Part shown: in pieces, positions 16,377-21,642 of the stretch | Layout of the letters: every line of letters starts with the position of its first letter | Position numbering within the stretch: the stretch's first letter is position 1 | Origin: a virus | Length of the DNA stretch: 30,661 nt | Strand: one strand, 5' to 3' | IMG/VR virus record: IMGVR_UViG_3300020187_000134 | Span: 1 to 30,661 of that record | Program-made: the position numbers and the translations under genes | Notes under the pieces: model-generated | Databases searched by the model: none | Seen by the model: only the letters and a program-made list of their open reading frames with translations | What the model was told of the DNA's origin: nothing

Positions 16377-16626
16377 AAAGTTGAAAACGTCCCCAGGTTT
16401 AAATACATATATCCTGATAGGATAATACCTATATAGCCCCACCCAAACCTAACAAATATTTATCAATCATTCTTTATAATCCCCATAACTTATTATATAA
16501 TACTATAGCTTTATTCGTGTTGTAAAGTATATAAAAGGTTATGGCGTTTGTGAAGTTTTAAAGCTTTATAAAGCCCAACTGGTTAATACCACTATTGGCT
16601 AGAAATGTATAAGATTTATATATATA

Positions 16627-16658
16627 CCACCCCACCCCCCCTGTACATCCTGCCCCCC
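16627..16658 (-). other. G-rich tract on the minus strand (possible G-quadruplex)
   Basis: In AT-rich surroundings the minus strand carries runs of 6 G (16658-16653), 7 G (16641-16635) and 4 G (16633-16630) with smaller runs between. Splitting the 7-G run gives four runs of at least three G. It ends 12 bp before the first DnaA-like box. Confidence 0.45.
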
Positions 16659-16670
16659 TACTTTAAAAAC

Positions 16671-16745
16671 TTATCAACAGGATATCAACAGCTTATCCAC
16701 TTTTAAAGTGTGTCATGTATAACCTGTGGATAACTCTGTGGATAA
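16671..16745. other. DnaA-box cluster (putative replication origin)
   Basis: Five 9-mers lie within 75 bp. Three are forward at exactly 11-bp steps: TTATCAACA (16671), ATATCAACA (16682) and TTATCCACT (16693). Two are reverse-strand perfect TTATCCACA boxes (16725-16733 and 16737-16745) at a 12-bp step. TTATCCACA is the strong bacterial DnaA box. Regular spacing on about one helical turn and the AT-rich surroundings fit an initiator array. No Rep-type initiator gene is visible in the window, so host DnaA is the natural candidate. Confidence 0.65.
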
Positions 16746-16768
16746 CTTTTAAAGACTTTACAAGCTTG

Positions 16769-16803
16769 AAAAGTGTCATACCACCCCTTTAAAAGTGTCA
16801 TAC
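16769..16803 (+). repeat. Short direct repeat AAAAGTGTCATAC
   Basis: Two identical 13-mers at 16769-16781 and 16791-16803, 22 bp apart, between the DnaA boxes and the iterons. Related fragments occur nearby (TTAAAGTGTGTCATG near 16705 and AAAAGTGTATA near 16840). Confidence 0.6.
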
Positions 16804-16842
16804 TTTACAAGCTTTACAAGTCTAGTTTATGCCCCGTGAAAA

Positions 16843-16985
16843 GTGTATAAAATTTATACAATTTATAATCTGTACAATTTTTATACAACTTCACAAGCTG
16901 TACAATTTTTATACAACTTTATAAGCTGTACAATTTTTATACAATTATTTAGTCTCATCTTTACAAGCTGTACAATTTTTATACA
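16843..16985 (+). repeat. Iteron array CTGTACAATTTTTATACA
   Basis: Four exact copies of an 18-mer start at 16870, 16898, 16926 and 16968 (steps 28, 28 and 42 bp), each followed or preceded by ACAAGC-like sequence. A degenerate copy lies at 16843-16860. Each copy contains an imperfect dyad, GTACAA-ttt-TTATAC, so it can bind a dimer. Direct repeats of this size beside DnaA boxes are the usual layout of iteron origins in plasmids and some phages; they could equally be operators. Confidence 0.75.
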
Positions 16986-17089
16986 GCACCTCTCTTGAAA
17001 CCCTTACTGCTACAGCGTTTATAAAGTTGTTGCATTCTCTTTTCATATAGTATCTTATATAGGAATGAAAACAAAACAGCACAAGAACA

Positions 17090-17145
17090 ATGTCAAGGAC
17101 ACTTTACACCTGTATATCCATACAGTATGTCAAGTAGACTTTACA
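17090..17145 (+). repeat. Direct repeat flanking the LexA-like dyad
   Basis: Two 19-mers, ATGTCAAG-N3-ACTTTACA, at 17090-17108 and 17127-17145 (16 of 19 positions shared, 37 bp apart) bracket the CTGT-N8-ACAG dyad. The block lies just upstream of the first early gene. Confidence 0.65.
17110..17125 (+). promoter_or_regulatory. LexA-type dyad CTGTATATCCATACAG
   Basis: The site matches CTGT-N8-ACAG, the SOS-box core of gammaproteobacteria and related groups. With flanks it agrees with the 20-bp E. coli consensus at 16 positions by my count. It lies 45 bp upstream of the ATG at 17171, a repressor-like position. A phage repressor with similar specificity is an alternative. Confidence 0.5.
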
Positions 17146-17170
17146 GTGCATAACAAAAGGAAATATTAAA

Positions 17171-17500
17171 ATGAAAAATGAAAATAAAAATGTGACTCTT
17201 ACTTTAACTGTAGAAGAATTAGATTTAATTAGACATGCTACATGGTCTTTAGAATCTAAAATAGAAAAAGATATAGAAGAATCGAACTCTAAAGATGATA
17301 ACTATAAAAAAGAAGATAGCTTTTGGACTAGAAAAAATGACATTCAAAAGAATATGTATTTTGATTCTAAAGCTTTAAGAAGCAAAGTAATTAAAGCTAA
17401 TTCTAATTCTTTTGCTACTTTTGAAGATAGACAAGCTTTTGAAAAAGAACATAAGCTAGAAGCTGGAGATTTATGTTCTAGGTACGCTAACAATAGATAA
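17171..17500 (+). CDS. Early protein of unknown function, 109 aa
   Basis: The protein begins with a polar lysine/asparagine stretch and a segment (VTLTLTVEELDLIRHATWSL) whose strand-then-helix pattern recalls small phage regulatory proteins, though I see no defined domain. The middle is highly charged and the C-terminus is helical. It is the first rightward gene after the origin-like region, preceded by AAGGA. A conserved intercistronic hairpin follows its stop. No membrane segment or enzyme motif is visible. Confidence 0.75.
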   Translation: MKNENKNVTLTLTVEELDLIRHATWSLESKIEKDIEESNSKDDNYKKEDSFWTRKNDIQKNMYFDSKALRSKVIKANSNSFATFEDRQAFEKEHKLEAGDLCSRYANNR

Positions 17501-17506
17501 CCCCTA

Positions 17507-17544
17507 ACCACTTATCAAGCTCCTCTTTTGGGGCTTTAGGTGGT
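17507..17544 (+). repeat. Intercistronic two-tier hairpin, copy 1
   Basis: Outer stem ACCAC/GTGGT (17507-17511 with 17540-17544) and inner stem AAGCTCC/GGGGCTT (17517-17523 with 17530-17536). There is no U-run after it, so it is not a classical terminator. The sequence from here to the next ATG, including AAAGGAGTAAATAAA, is shared with copy 2. Confidence 0.8.
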
Positions 17545-17577
17545 ATAAAAACAACATTTACAAAGGAGTAAATAAAT

Positions 17578-17856
17578 ATGAAATTTGAAAAACAAAAAAT
17601 ATGTCAATTAAGAACTGTTATAGCAAGAATGGAGAATGGAGTTTATGAGAATCAACAAGAATTAATGAAAGCCATATTAAAGGTTTTATGTTCAACAGAT
17701 AAAACTCAATTTAAATATAATTATAGTTCAACAGATTTTTCAGATGATAAAACTTTATTAAAGCTTTCAGGACTAGCAAGAGTAGAATATTCAGGGGCTG
17801 TAGTAGATAAAGAACACTATATCAGGGCTGGACTTGAATCTATGTTAGAAGCATAA
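17578..17856 (+). CDS. Early protein of unknown function, 92 aa
   Basis: A mostly helical protein (MKFEKQKICQLRTVIARMEN) with a basic N-terminus and an acidic C-terminus (IRAGLESMLEA). I recognise no domain. Its ribosome binding site, AAAGGAG, belongs to the repeated intercistronic cassette, and copy 2 of the hairpin follows the stop. The gene is thus bracketed by two near-identical junctions and looks like a movable unit within the early operon. Confidence 0.75.
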   Translation: MKFEKQKICQLRTVIARMENGVYENQQELMKAILKVLCSTDKTQFKYNYSSTDFSDDKTLLKLSGLARVEYSGAVVDKEHYIRAGLESMLEA

Positions 17857-17862
17857 ACCCTA

Positions 17863-17900
17863 ACCACTTAATAAGCCCCTCTTTTGGGGCTTTAGGTGGT
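17863..17900 (+). repeat. Intercistronic two-tier hairpin, copy 2
   Basis: Outer ACCAC/GTGGT (17863-17867 with 17896-17900) and inner AAGCCCC/GGGGCTT (17873-17879 with 17886-17892). Relative to copy 1 the inner C-G pair replaces a U-G pair, so pairing is kept. It is followed by TTTACAAAGGAGTAAATAAA and the next ATG. Confidence 0.8.
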
Positions 17901-17932
17901 ATAAGAAACACATTTACAAAGGAGTAAATAAA

Positions 17933-18229
17933 ATGGCTAAAATAAAAAACTTTGAATTTTCTGATGTATATATTTCTAAATCAGATTTAATTGATTATTT
18001 ATATACTACTGAATTTAATAAATTTAGAGATGAAGTAGATATTTCAGATGATGAAGCAGTTGAGCAAGTTTTAAAAAATATCCAAAAGAAAATAAAACAA
18101 GGCTTTGCAATAAATAGTTGGAATTTAACAAAAGAATATTTGAAGCAAGAATCCAACGAATGGTTGCATATTAGTTTAGAGCAAAGCTTTGACGCTGTAG
18201 AAAGCAGTTATTTTAGAAATAACCCTTAA
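17933..18229 (+). CDS. Early acidic protein of unknown function, 98 aa
   Basis: An acidic helical protein (MAKIKNFEFSDVYISKSDLI) with a DISDDEAVEQVLKNIQKKIK segment and a C-terminal SFDAVESSYF. There is no membrane segment and no recognised domain. It begins with the cassette ribosome binding site (AAAGGAG) and is followed by the third, more diverged hairpin. Its acidity and early position would fit a host-interaction protein, which is a guess. Confidence 0.75.
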   Translation: MAKIKNFEFSDVYISKSDLIDYLYTTEFNKFRDEVDISDDEAVEQVLKNIQKKIKQGFAINSWNLTKEYLKQESNEWLHISLEQSFDAVESSYFRNNP

Positions 18230-18234
18230 CCCTA

Positions 18235-18273
18235 ACCACGTTAAACGCCTCCTTAATTGGGGGCTTTCGTGGT
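18235..18273 (+). repeat. Intercistronic two-tier hairpin, copy 3 (diverged)
   Basis: Outer ACCACG/CGTGGT (18235-18240 with 18268-18273) and inner GCCTCC/GGGGGC (18247-18252 with 18259-18264). The outer stem has an extra G-C pair where copies 1 and 2 differ on both sides, and loops have changed, but the two-tier shape is kept. The downstream ribosome binding region differs from copies 1 and 2. Confidence 0.75.
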
Positions 18274-18311
18274 ATAAAAATAACTAAACAAAGCGTGAGG
18301 GCTTTAAAATT

Positions 18312-18707
18312 ATGGATAATAAAATAAAAACACTAGCACAATTTATAGAGTGCGAAGTTGATGAAATAGAAAGAGTATATGGTGCTTCTACTTTTGAACA
18401 TGGGAATAGAGAATATCTAGTATTAACAGATGATGAAGCAGACGAAAGAGCAAAAGAATATATAGAAGAATCTATATGGGCTTTTTATTCTTCTTTTCTT
18501 GCAAAGCATACAAATATTGATGAAGAAATTATTAAACATTTACAAGATAAATGTGAAGGTGCTAATGATGTTTTATTAAATGCTGTTAAAGATATTGATG
18601 CTTTTATAAGTGAAGCTATCGGCTGTGATGGTAGAGGGCATTTTATGTCTAGCTATGATGGACACGAAGAAGAACTAAACGACTTATACATCTATAGAAC
18701 TAATTAA
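18312..18707 (+). CDS. Conserved phage/plasmid protein, 131 aa
   Basis: The segments EYLVLTDDEADERAKEYIEE, SIWAF and AIGCDGRGHFMSSYDGHEEE followed by YIYRTN match a family I remember from many phages and plasmids (TDDEAD..., GRGH-L/M-S-YDG, YYIYR-N). Its function is unknown to me. The conserved GRGH...YDG stretch could hold a ligand site but no reaction is known. GTGAGGG lies upstream of the ATG. It is the last gene before the second non-coding control region. Confidence 0.85.
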   Translation: MDNKIKTLAQFIECEVDEIERVYGASTFEHGNREYLVLTDDEADERAKEYIEESIWAFYSSFLAKHTNIDEEIIKHLQDKCEGANDVLLNAVKDIDAFISEAIGCDGRGHFMSSYDGHEEELNDLYIYRTN

Positions 18708-18718
18708 AATAAAATAAA

Positions 18719-18738
18719 ACCCCCATTAATTTGGGGGT
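18719..18738 (+). terminator. Hairpin after the first early gene block (possible terminator)
   Basis: A 7-bp stem ACCCCCA/TGGGGGT (18719-18725 with 18732-18738) with loop TTAATT, 12 nt after the stop codon. The first T-run (TTTTT, 18748-18752) comes about 10 nt later, so intrinsic termination may be weak. The position at the end of the gene block favours a terminator. Confidence 0.55.
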
Positions 18739-18835
18739 GCTGTTAGCTTTTTAAAATACATAATAAGAGAGACTGACTGTGCATGATTGTTTTATAATTC
18801 TATAAGACTTCAAAAACTTTTAAAACTATACAAGA

Positions 18836-18863
18836 TTTACAAGATATAAACACCACTTATAAT
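18836..18863 (+). promoter_or_regulatory. sigma70-like promoter in the second control region
   Basis: TTTACA at 18836-18841, a 16-nt spacer and a perfect TATAAT at 18858-18863. The expected start near 18870 coincides with the first base of a nested hairpin at 18871-18916. The downstream gene begins at 19120. Confidence 0.55.
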
Positions 18864-18870
18864 ACAACAT

Positions 18871-18916
18871 AACTAAACTTTATCGGACTCAATGAGAGCC
18901 TCTGTATTGAATAGTT
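18871..18916 (+). other. Nested hairpin in an early leader RNA
   Basis: Outer stem AACTA/TAGTT (18871-18875 with 18912-18916), then TCAAT/ATTGA (18889-18893 with 18906-18910) and AGA/TCT around a GCC loop. It lies in the 412-nt region without genes (18708-19119). That region otherwise shows the terminator-like hairpin, two promoter candidates, a LexA-type dyad and very AT-rich sequence at 18990-19110. Confidence 0.45.
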
Positions 18917-18962
18917 AGGTAAAGCCTAGCCTTAGTATCTAAAATCTCTAAGCTCTATTCGA

Positions 18963-18978
18963 CTGTATGAATATACAG
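18963..18978 (+). promoter_or_regulatory. Second LexA-type dyad CTGTATGAATATACAG
   Basis: A CTGT-N8-ACAG match that, with its flanks, agrees with the E. coli SOS-box consensus at 17 of 20 positions by my count. It lies in the gene-free region between the two early blocks, about 100 nt after one promoter candidate and about 80 nt before another. Confidence 0.55.
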
Positions 18979-19059
18979 TACTATGAATCATTACTACACT
19001 TTAAAAGAAATGTAAAGGGATATATTAAAAATAAATAAAATAAATATATTGCTTATTTG

Positions 19060-19089
19060 TTGACAGTAAATTAAATTTATAGGTATCAA
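19060..19089 (+). promoter_or_regulatory. Possible sigma70 promoter before the small-gene cluster
   Basis: TTGACA at 19060-19065, an 18-nt AT-only-rich spacer and TATCAA at 19084-19089 (four of six -10 positions). The expected start is about 20 nt before the ATG at 19120. Confidence 0.45.
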
Positions 19090-19119
19090 ATAAATAAATA
19101 GCTAGAGGGCTATAAGAAT

Positions 19120-19347
19120 ATGAAACATAAAAAAACAGTATATAGAAAAGCTTCAGGGGTAAACCCAGCACAGTATAAGTATAGAGGGTTTATTATAAGT
19201 TCTCATTATGATTGTGGTAGAAACCATTGGACAGGTAGCAACATACCTAACGACAATACAAAGCCAATTAGGTTTGGTGGGTGGGAACACACTATAAAAG
19301 ATGTTCAAGAAAAAATAGATAATCATTTTGAAATGGAGGATAAGTAG
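19120..19347 (+). CDS. Small phage protein of unknown function, 75 aa
   Basis: A basic, aromatic-rich protein (YKYRGFIISSHYDCGRNHWT) with a KPIRFGGWEHTIKDVQEKID segment. The pattern of strand, turn and C-terminal helix suggests a small alpha/beta fold. There is no membrane segment. It is the first gene of a tightly packed series of small genes. Its stop codon is directly followed by the next start. A GAGGG motif precedes the ATG. I do not recognise the family. Confidence 0.7.
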   Translation: MKHKKTVYRKASGVNPAQYKYRGFIISSHYDCGRNHWTGSNIPNDNTKPIRFGGWEHTIKDVQEKIDNHFEMEDK

Positions 19348-19758
19348 ATGATGTTAGAGTATGTAAAAGAAACTAGACAAGCAGTAAGAACAGCTTTTAA
19401 AGATTTAGAATCTAAAGGTTGGTATACAGGAACGCCTAGTAAAGAGGGTGTGTGGTGTTGTCAGTCTTGTAGTTGGGGTAATGTCCCTAAAGATAAAGAT
19501 AATGCTGTGTTCTACCATGAGCAGGGAGAAGAACGCTACAAGATATGGGGTGTAATTAACTTATATCATCAAGGCAATGCTTCAGAACTTGTAGAAACTT
19601 TAAACGATAAAGGACTTATCACTTCATGGAATGGTTTGGAGTCTAGGTCAGTACAGGTTTTAGGAATGGTAAAGCACCTTAACTCTTTTAAAGATTCAGA
19701 AATGGATAGAGAGGGCTATGGTGTAAATGGTAGAGGTAATTTATATGAGACAAGATAA
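19348..19758 (+). CDS. DUF6891-like phage protein, 136 aa
   Basis: A 136-residue cytosolic protein. Residues about 35-60 (GVWCCQSCSWGNVPKDKDNA, then VFYHEQGEE) carry a CCxxC cysteine group followed by a VFYH segment. This, with a later LVETLNDKGLITSWNG...RSVQVLG stretch, resembles what I recall as DUF6891, of unknown function. The cysteines could bind metal. GGAGG lies 8 nt before the first ATG of an ATGATG start. The family call is tentative. Confidence 0.7.
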   Translation: MMLEYVKETRQAVRTAFKDLESKGWYTGTPSKEGVWCCQSCSWGNVPKDKDNAVFYHEQGEERYKIWGVINLYHQGNASELVETLNDKGLITSWNGLESRSVQVLGMVKHLNSFKDSEMDREGYGVNGRGNLYETR

Positions 19759-19778
19759 CCATAAGGAGGTTAGATAGT

Positions 19779-19946
19779 ATGCAAAAATATAAAGACATAT
19801 ACGAATATAGCACTATATCACATAAGGCTTACAGCGTAGCGAAACAGAACAGAGAATGGAAAAAAACATGGGTAGTTGTTGAGCCTAATAAAATACAGCT
19901 TGACAAACCTATAGCAATTAGGAGGTTAAAAGAATGTTTGACATAA
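19779..19946 (+). CDS. Small basic protein, 55 aa
   Basis: The ATG at 19779 is preceded by AAGGAGG at 9 nt. The protein (MQKYKDIYEYSTISHKAYSV, AKQNREWKKTWVVVEPNKIQ, ending RRLKECLT) has a short N-terminal helix and a beta-like centre. It overlaps the next tiny gene by 13 nt. I do not recognise it. Confidence 0.6.
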   Translation: MQKYKDIYEYSTISHKAYSVAKQNREWKKTWVVVEPNKIQLDKPIAIRRLKECLT

Positions 19947-20017
19947 CAATAACAACTGTGATAATTTATATAATTGTAGGGCTAATGGTTGGCTACTACT
20001 TAAATGAGAGGGACTGA
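19934..20017 (+). CDS. Membrane micropeptide, 27 aa
   Basis: A 27-residue peptide made almost entirely of one hydrophobic helix (ITITTVIIYIIVGLMVGYYL) with a charged end (NERD). AGGAGG lies 8 nt before the ATG. The gene overlaps the previous one, and its stop is 2 nt before the next start. Such peptides in phages can modify host membrane functions; here the role is unknown and expression is unproven. Confidence 0.5.
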   Translation: MFDITITTVIIYIIVGLMVGYYLNERD

Positions 20018-20019
20018 GA

Positions 20020-20184
20020 ATGAGTAATATAATAACAGAAACATACGCTGATAAACTGTATGAGGAACTATACGAAAAGTATTATAAAGAAGTAGGTAAG
20101 ACTACAGATGATGTTGAGTATATAGAAAAGGAAGCTGAGAGATTAGCTGAAATAGATTTAGATAACTTTGAAATGGAGGGATAA
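20020..20184 (+). CDS. Small acidic helical protein, 54 aa
   Basis: The protein (MSNIITETYADKLYEELYEK, then EYIEKEAERLAEIDLDNFEM) is acidic and predicted helical. It begins 2 nt after the preceding stop and ends 3 nt before the next ATG. GAGAGGGA precedes the start. The C-terminal DNFEMEG resembles the HFEMEDK end of the 75-residue gene at 19120, mostly because the ribosome binding site of the next gene lies there. Confidence 0.6.
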   Translation: MSNIITETYADKLYEELYEKYYKEVGKTTDDVEYIEKEAERLAEIDLDNFEMEG

Positions 20185-20187
20185 GGC

Positions 20188-20403
20188 ATGAGTAAACTAT
20201 ACAGAGAATATGAATATGAAAAAGAATGTGTACTTCACACACTTGACAAACTTGAAATGAGTGTAAGGTTTCTAAACGTCTGGGTCAATGAGCCTATGGG
20301 TTTAGAGAACGCTAAGTACGTACTGGAAAAGAACTCTAACAGGACATACGATTTGTTAGATATTAATATGGTAAAAGAATTAGTAGAGGAGGAAGTCAGA
20401 TGA
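20188..20403 (+). CDS. Small acidic helical protein, 71 aa
   Basis: The protein (MSKLYREYEYEKECVLHTLD, KLEMSVRFLNVWVNEPMGLE) is helical and acidic, ending MVKELVEEEVR. GGAGGGATAAGGC lies before the ATG. The stop overlaps the next start in an ATGA junction. There is no known domain; it is one of a chain of coupled small early genes. Confidence 0.65.
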   Translation: MSKLYREYEYEKECVLHTLDKLEMSVRFLNVWVNEPMGLENAKYVLEKNSNRTYDLLDINMVKELVEEEVR

Positions 20404-20489
20404 CACATAATATACTAATGAAGGTAGCAGTACTAGGTATGATAACTTGTATCTGGATATTGTATTTAATAAATGGAGGTGCAGTATGA
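20400..20489 (+). CDS. Membrane micropeptide, 29 aa
   Basis: A 29-residue peptide with one membrane-spanning segment (MKVAVLGMITCIWILYLING). Its start overlaps the upstream stop (ATGA), with GAGGAGG upstream, and its own stop overlaps the next start in the same way. This double coupling supports translation despite the small size. Role unknown. Confidence 0.5.
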   Translation: MTHNILMKVAVLGMITCIWILYLINGGAV

Positions 20490-20746
20490 ATGTTGATAGC
20501 GATAAACCAAAATACATTGAAGCTAGGTACAGTGCATATCTTAGTTGGGACTTAGAAGAACTAGGTATTGACTGGGATGAGATAGAAGATTGGGACTTGT
20601 TAAGAGCAGACCTACATATAACTTTTAAAGATGGAACTCAAAAGGTGTATGAAAACTGGCAAGACTTAGACATAGATTATAAACATAACTTTGAAGAAGT
20701 CCTTATACTTGATGAGGATTGGCATGAGGTGGAGGGATTGAACTGA
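20486..20746 (+). CDS. Acidic aromatic phage protein, 86 aa
   Basis: I start at 20486 (MNVDSDKPKYIEARYSAYLS) because GGAGG lies 6 nt upstream; an earlier in-frame start lacks this. The product is very acidic and rich in Trp and Asp (IDWDEIEDWDLLRADLHITF) with a WHEVEGLN end. Its charge pattern is like DNA-mimic proteins used against host enzymes, but there is no specific family evidence. It overlaps both neighbours by a few bases. Confidence 0.7.
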   Translation: MNVDSDKPKYIEARYSAYLSWDLEELGIDWDEIEDWDLLRADLHITFKDGTQKVYENWQDLDIDYKHNFEEVLILDEDWHEVEGLN

Positions 20747-20874
20747 TGATAATATATGAAGGCATAACAAAAGAGATAGAAGATATCAAAGATGCAGTAG
20801 CTAGACAAGAGAAGGTACTGTATGAGATACTAGAACTATTAAAACAACAGGAGGTTGATGATGATGAACATTAA
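20746..20874 (+). CDS. Small coiled-coil protein, 42 aa
   Basis: The peptide (MIIYEGITKEIEDIKDAVAR, QEKVLYEILELLKQQEVDDD) has regular hydrophobic spacing typical of a coiled coil. GGAGG lies about 10 nt before the ATG. The start shares a base with the previous stop (TGATG), and the end overlaps the next gene. Function unknown. Confidence 0.55.
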   Translation: MIIYEGITKEIEDIKDAVARQEKVLYEILELLKQQEVDDDEH

Positions 20875-21022
20875 TACATTAGAAAAAGAAATACTTAAAG
20901 CTATTGATATAGAAAGACAAGAACTGCGTAATAACTTTAGGAATTGGAAAACTATTGAAGAAAGCTTTATAGATTTAGAAAACTTTACCTGTAAATTATT
21001 TACAGAATATAAAGGAGGTTGA
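20861..21022 (+). CDS. Small helical protein, 53 aa
   Basis: Three consecutive ATG codons (20858, 20861, 20864) follow AGGAGG; I take 20861, 6 nt after the ribosome binding site. The protein (MMNINTLEKEILKAIDIERQ, ELRNNFRNWKTIEESFIDLE) is helical. Its last codons, for KGG, form the ribosome binding site of the next gene. Function unknown. Confidence 0.6.
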   Translation: MMNINTLEKEILKAIDIERQELRNNFRNWKTIEESFIDLENFTCKLFTEYKGG

Positions 21023-21024
21023 TG

Positions 21025-21210
21025 ATGACAGCTAAAGAAATGACAGATAAAAATTTTATAAACTTTCAAGATGATTTCTATAATCTTTTAGAAAAGTATG
21101 GAGTTGGTAAGATTGACATAGAACATTCACAGTTTAATAGTATTTGCAACCTTAGAAATAAGGTAGTAGAATTTATTGAACAAGAAACGTGGGAGCAAGA
21201 TAATGAATAA
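21025..21210 (+). CDS. Small acidic protein, 61 aa
   Basis: The start at 21025 lies 6 nt after AAAGGAGG; the ATG at 21022 is also possible. The protein (MTAKEMTDKNFINFQDDFYN, LLEKYGVGKIDIEHSQFNSI) is helical and acidic. The start region, AGGAGGTTGATGATGA, is copied almost exactly from the start of the gene before it, which suggests local duplication of translation signals. Function unknown. Confidence 0.65.
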   Translation: MTAKEMTDKNFINFQDDFYNLLEKYGVGKIDIEHSQFNSICNLRNKVVEFIEQETWEQDNE

Positions 21211-21439
21211 AACTTTATACAAAAGACTAGAAGATATATGTGCAAGAGAATATGTTGTTAATAAATTATCTGAACATAAGTTTAGAACATTTGTCGACTT
21301 TCTTTATGATGACATAAGAACATGGGACAAACCTACAGATGTAGCAGATGTTGATGTAATACATAGGATAGAAGAACATCTAAGCTACATGGTGAGCAGG
21401 AGATTAGCTGATGCACACATAGGTACTAACCATGACTAA
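21203..21439 (+). CDS. Small phage protein, 78 aa
   Basis: I start at ATG 21203, inside the last codons of the previous gene, with GGGAG upstream; a longer TTG-initiated version is less likely. The product (MNKTLYKRLEDICAREYVVN, KLSEHKFRTFVDFLYDDIRT) is helical with a mixed charge. It overlaps the next gene by 8 nt. No family recognised. Confidence 0.65.
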   Translation: MNKTLYKRLEDICAREYVVNKLSEHKFRTFVDFLYDDIRTWDKPTDVADVDVIHRIEEHLSYMVSRRLADAHIGTNHD

Positions 21440-21641
21440 CAATCCCTTAGAAAGGCTTAGAAAAAAATTATCTTTTTTACTTGACAACCTTAAAAATAAG
21501 TTTAGAATGCTTATAAAATCTAAACAAAATAATAAAATAATTATTAATAAAGATATTAAAAATAATATTCCTAAACATTTAAAGGGATTAAATAATAAAC
21601 AATTAAAAGATTTACAAAGTCTTTTTAGAATGAGGATATAA
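21432..21641 (+). CDS. Small lysine/asparagine-rich protein, 69 aa
   Basis: A strongly basic protein (PLERLRKKLSFLLDNLKNKF, then KSKQNNKIIINKDIKNNIPK), with a helical N-terminal half and a KHLKGLNNKQLKDLQSLF end. The local sequence is even richer in A and T than its neighbours. A promoter-like TTGACA-16-TAGAAT lies inside it at 21481-21508, possibly by chance. Function unknown. Confidence 0.6.
   Translation: MTNNPLERLRKKLSFLLDNLKNKFRMLIKSKQNNKIIINKDIKNNIPKHLKGLNNKQLKDLQSLFRMRI
21481..21508 (+). promoter_or_regulatory. Possible internal sigma70 promoter
   Basis: TTGACA at 21481-21486, a 16-nt spacer and TAGAAT at 21503-21508 (one mismatch). It lies inside an AT-rich gene, so chance cannot be excluded. 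Confidence 0.3.
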
Positions 21642-21642
21642 T

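Noticed and set aside
16843-16985. CRISPR array
   Set aside because: The repeats are only 18 bp, the spacing is 28, 28 and 42 bp, and the sequence between copies is itself partly repeated.
17507-18273. Intercistronic hairpins as rho-independent terminators
   Set aside because: None of the three is followed by a U-run on either strand, and the downstream sequence leads straight to a ribosome binding site.
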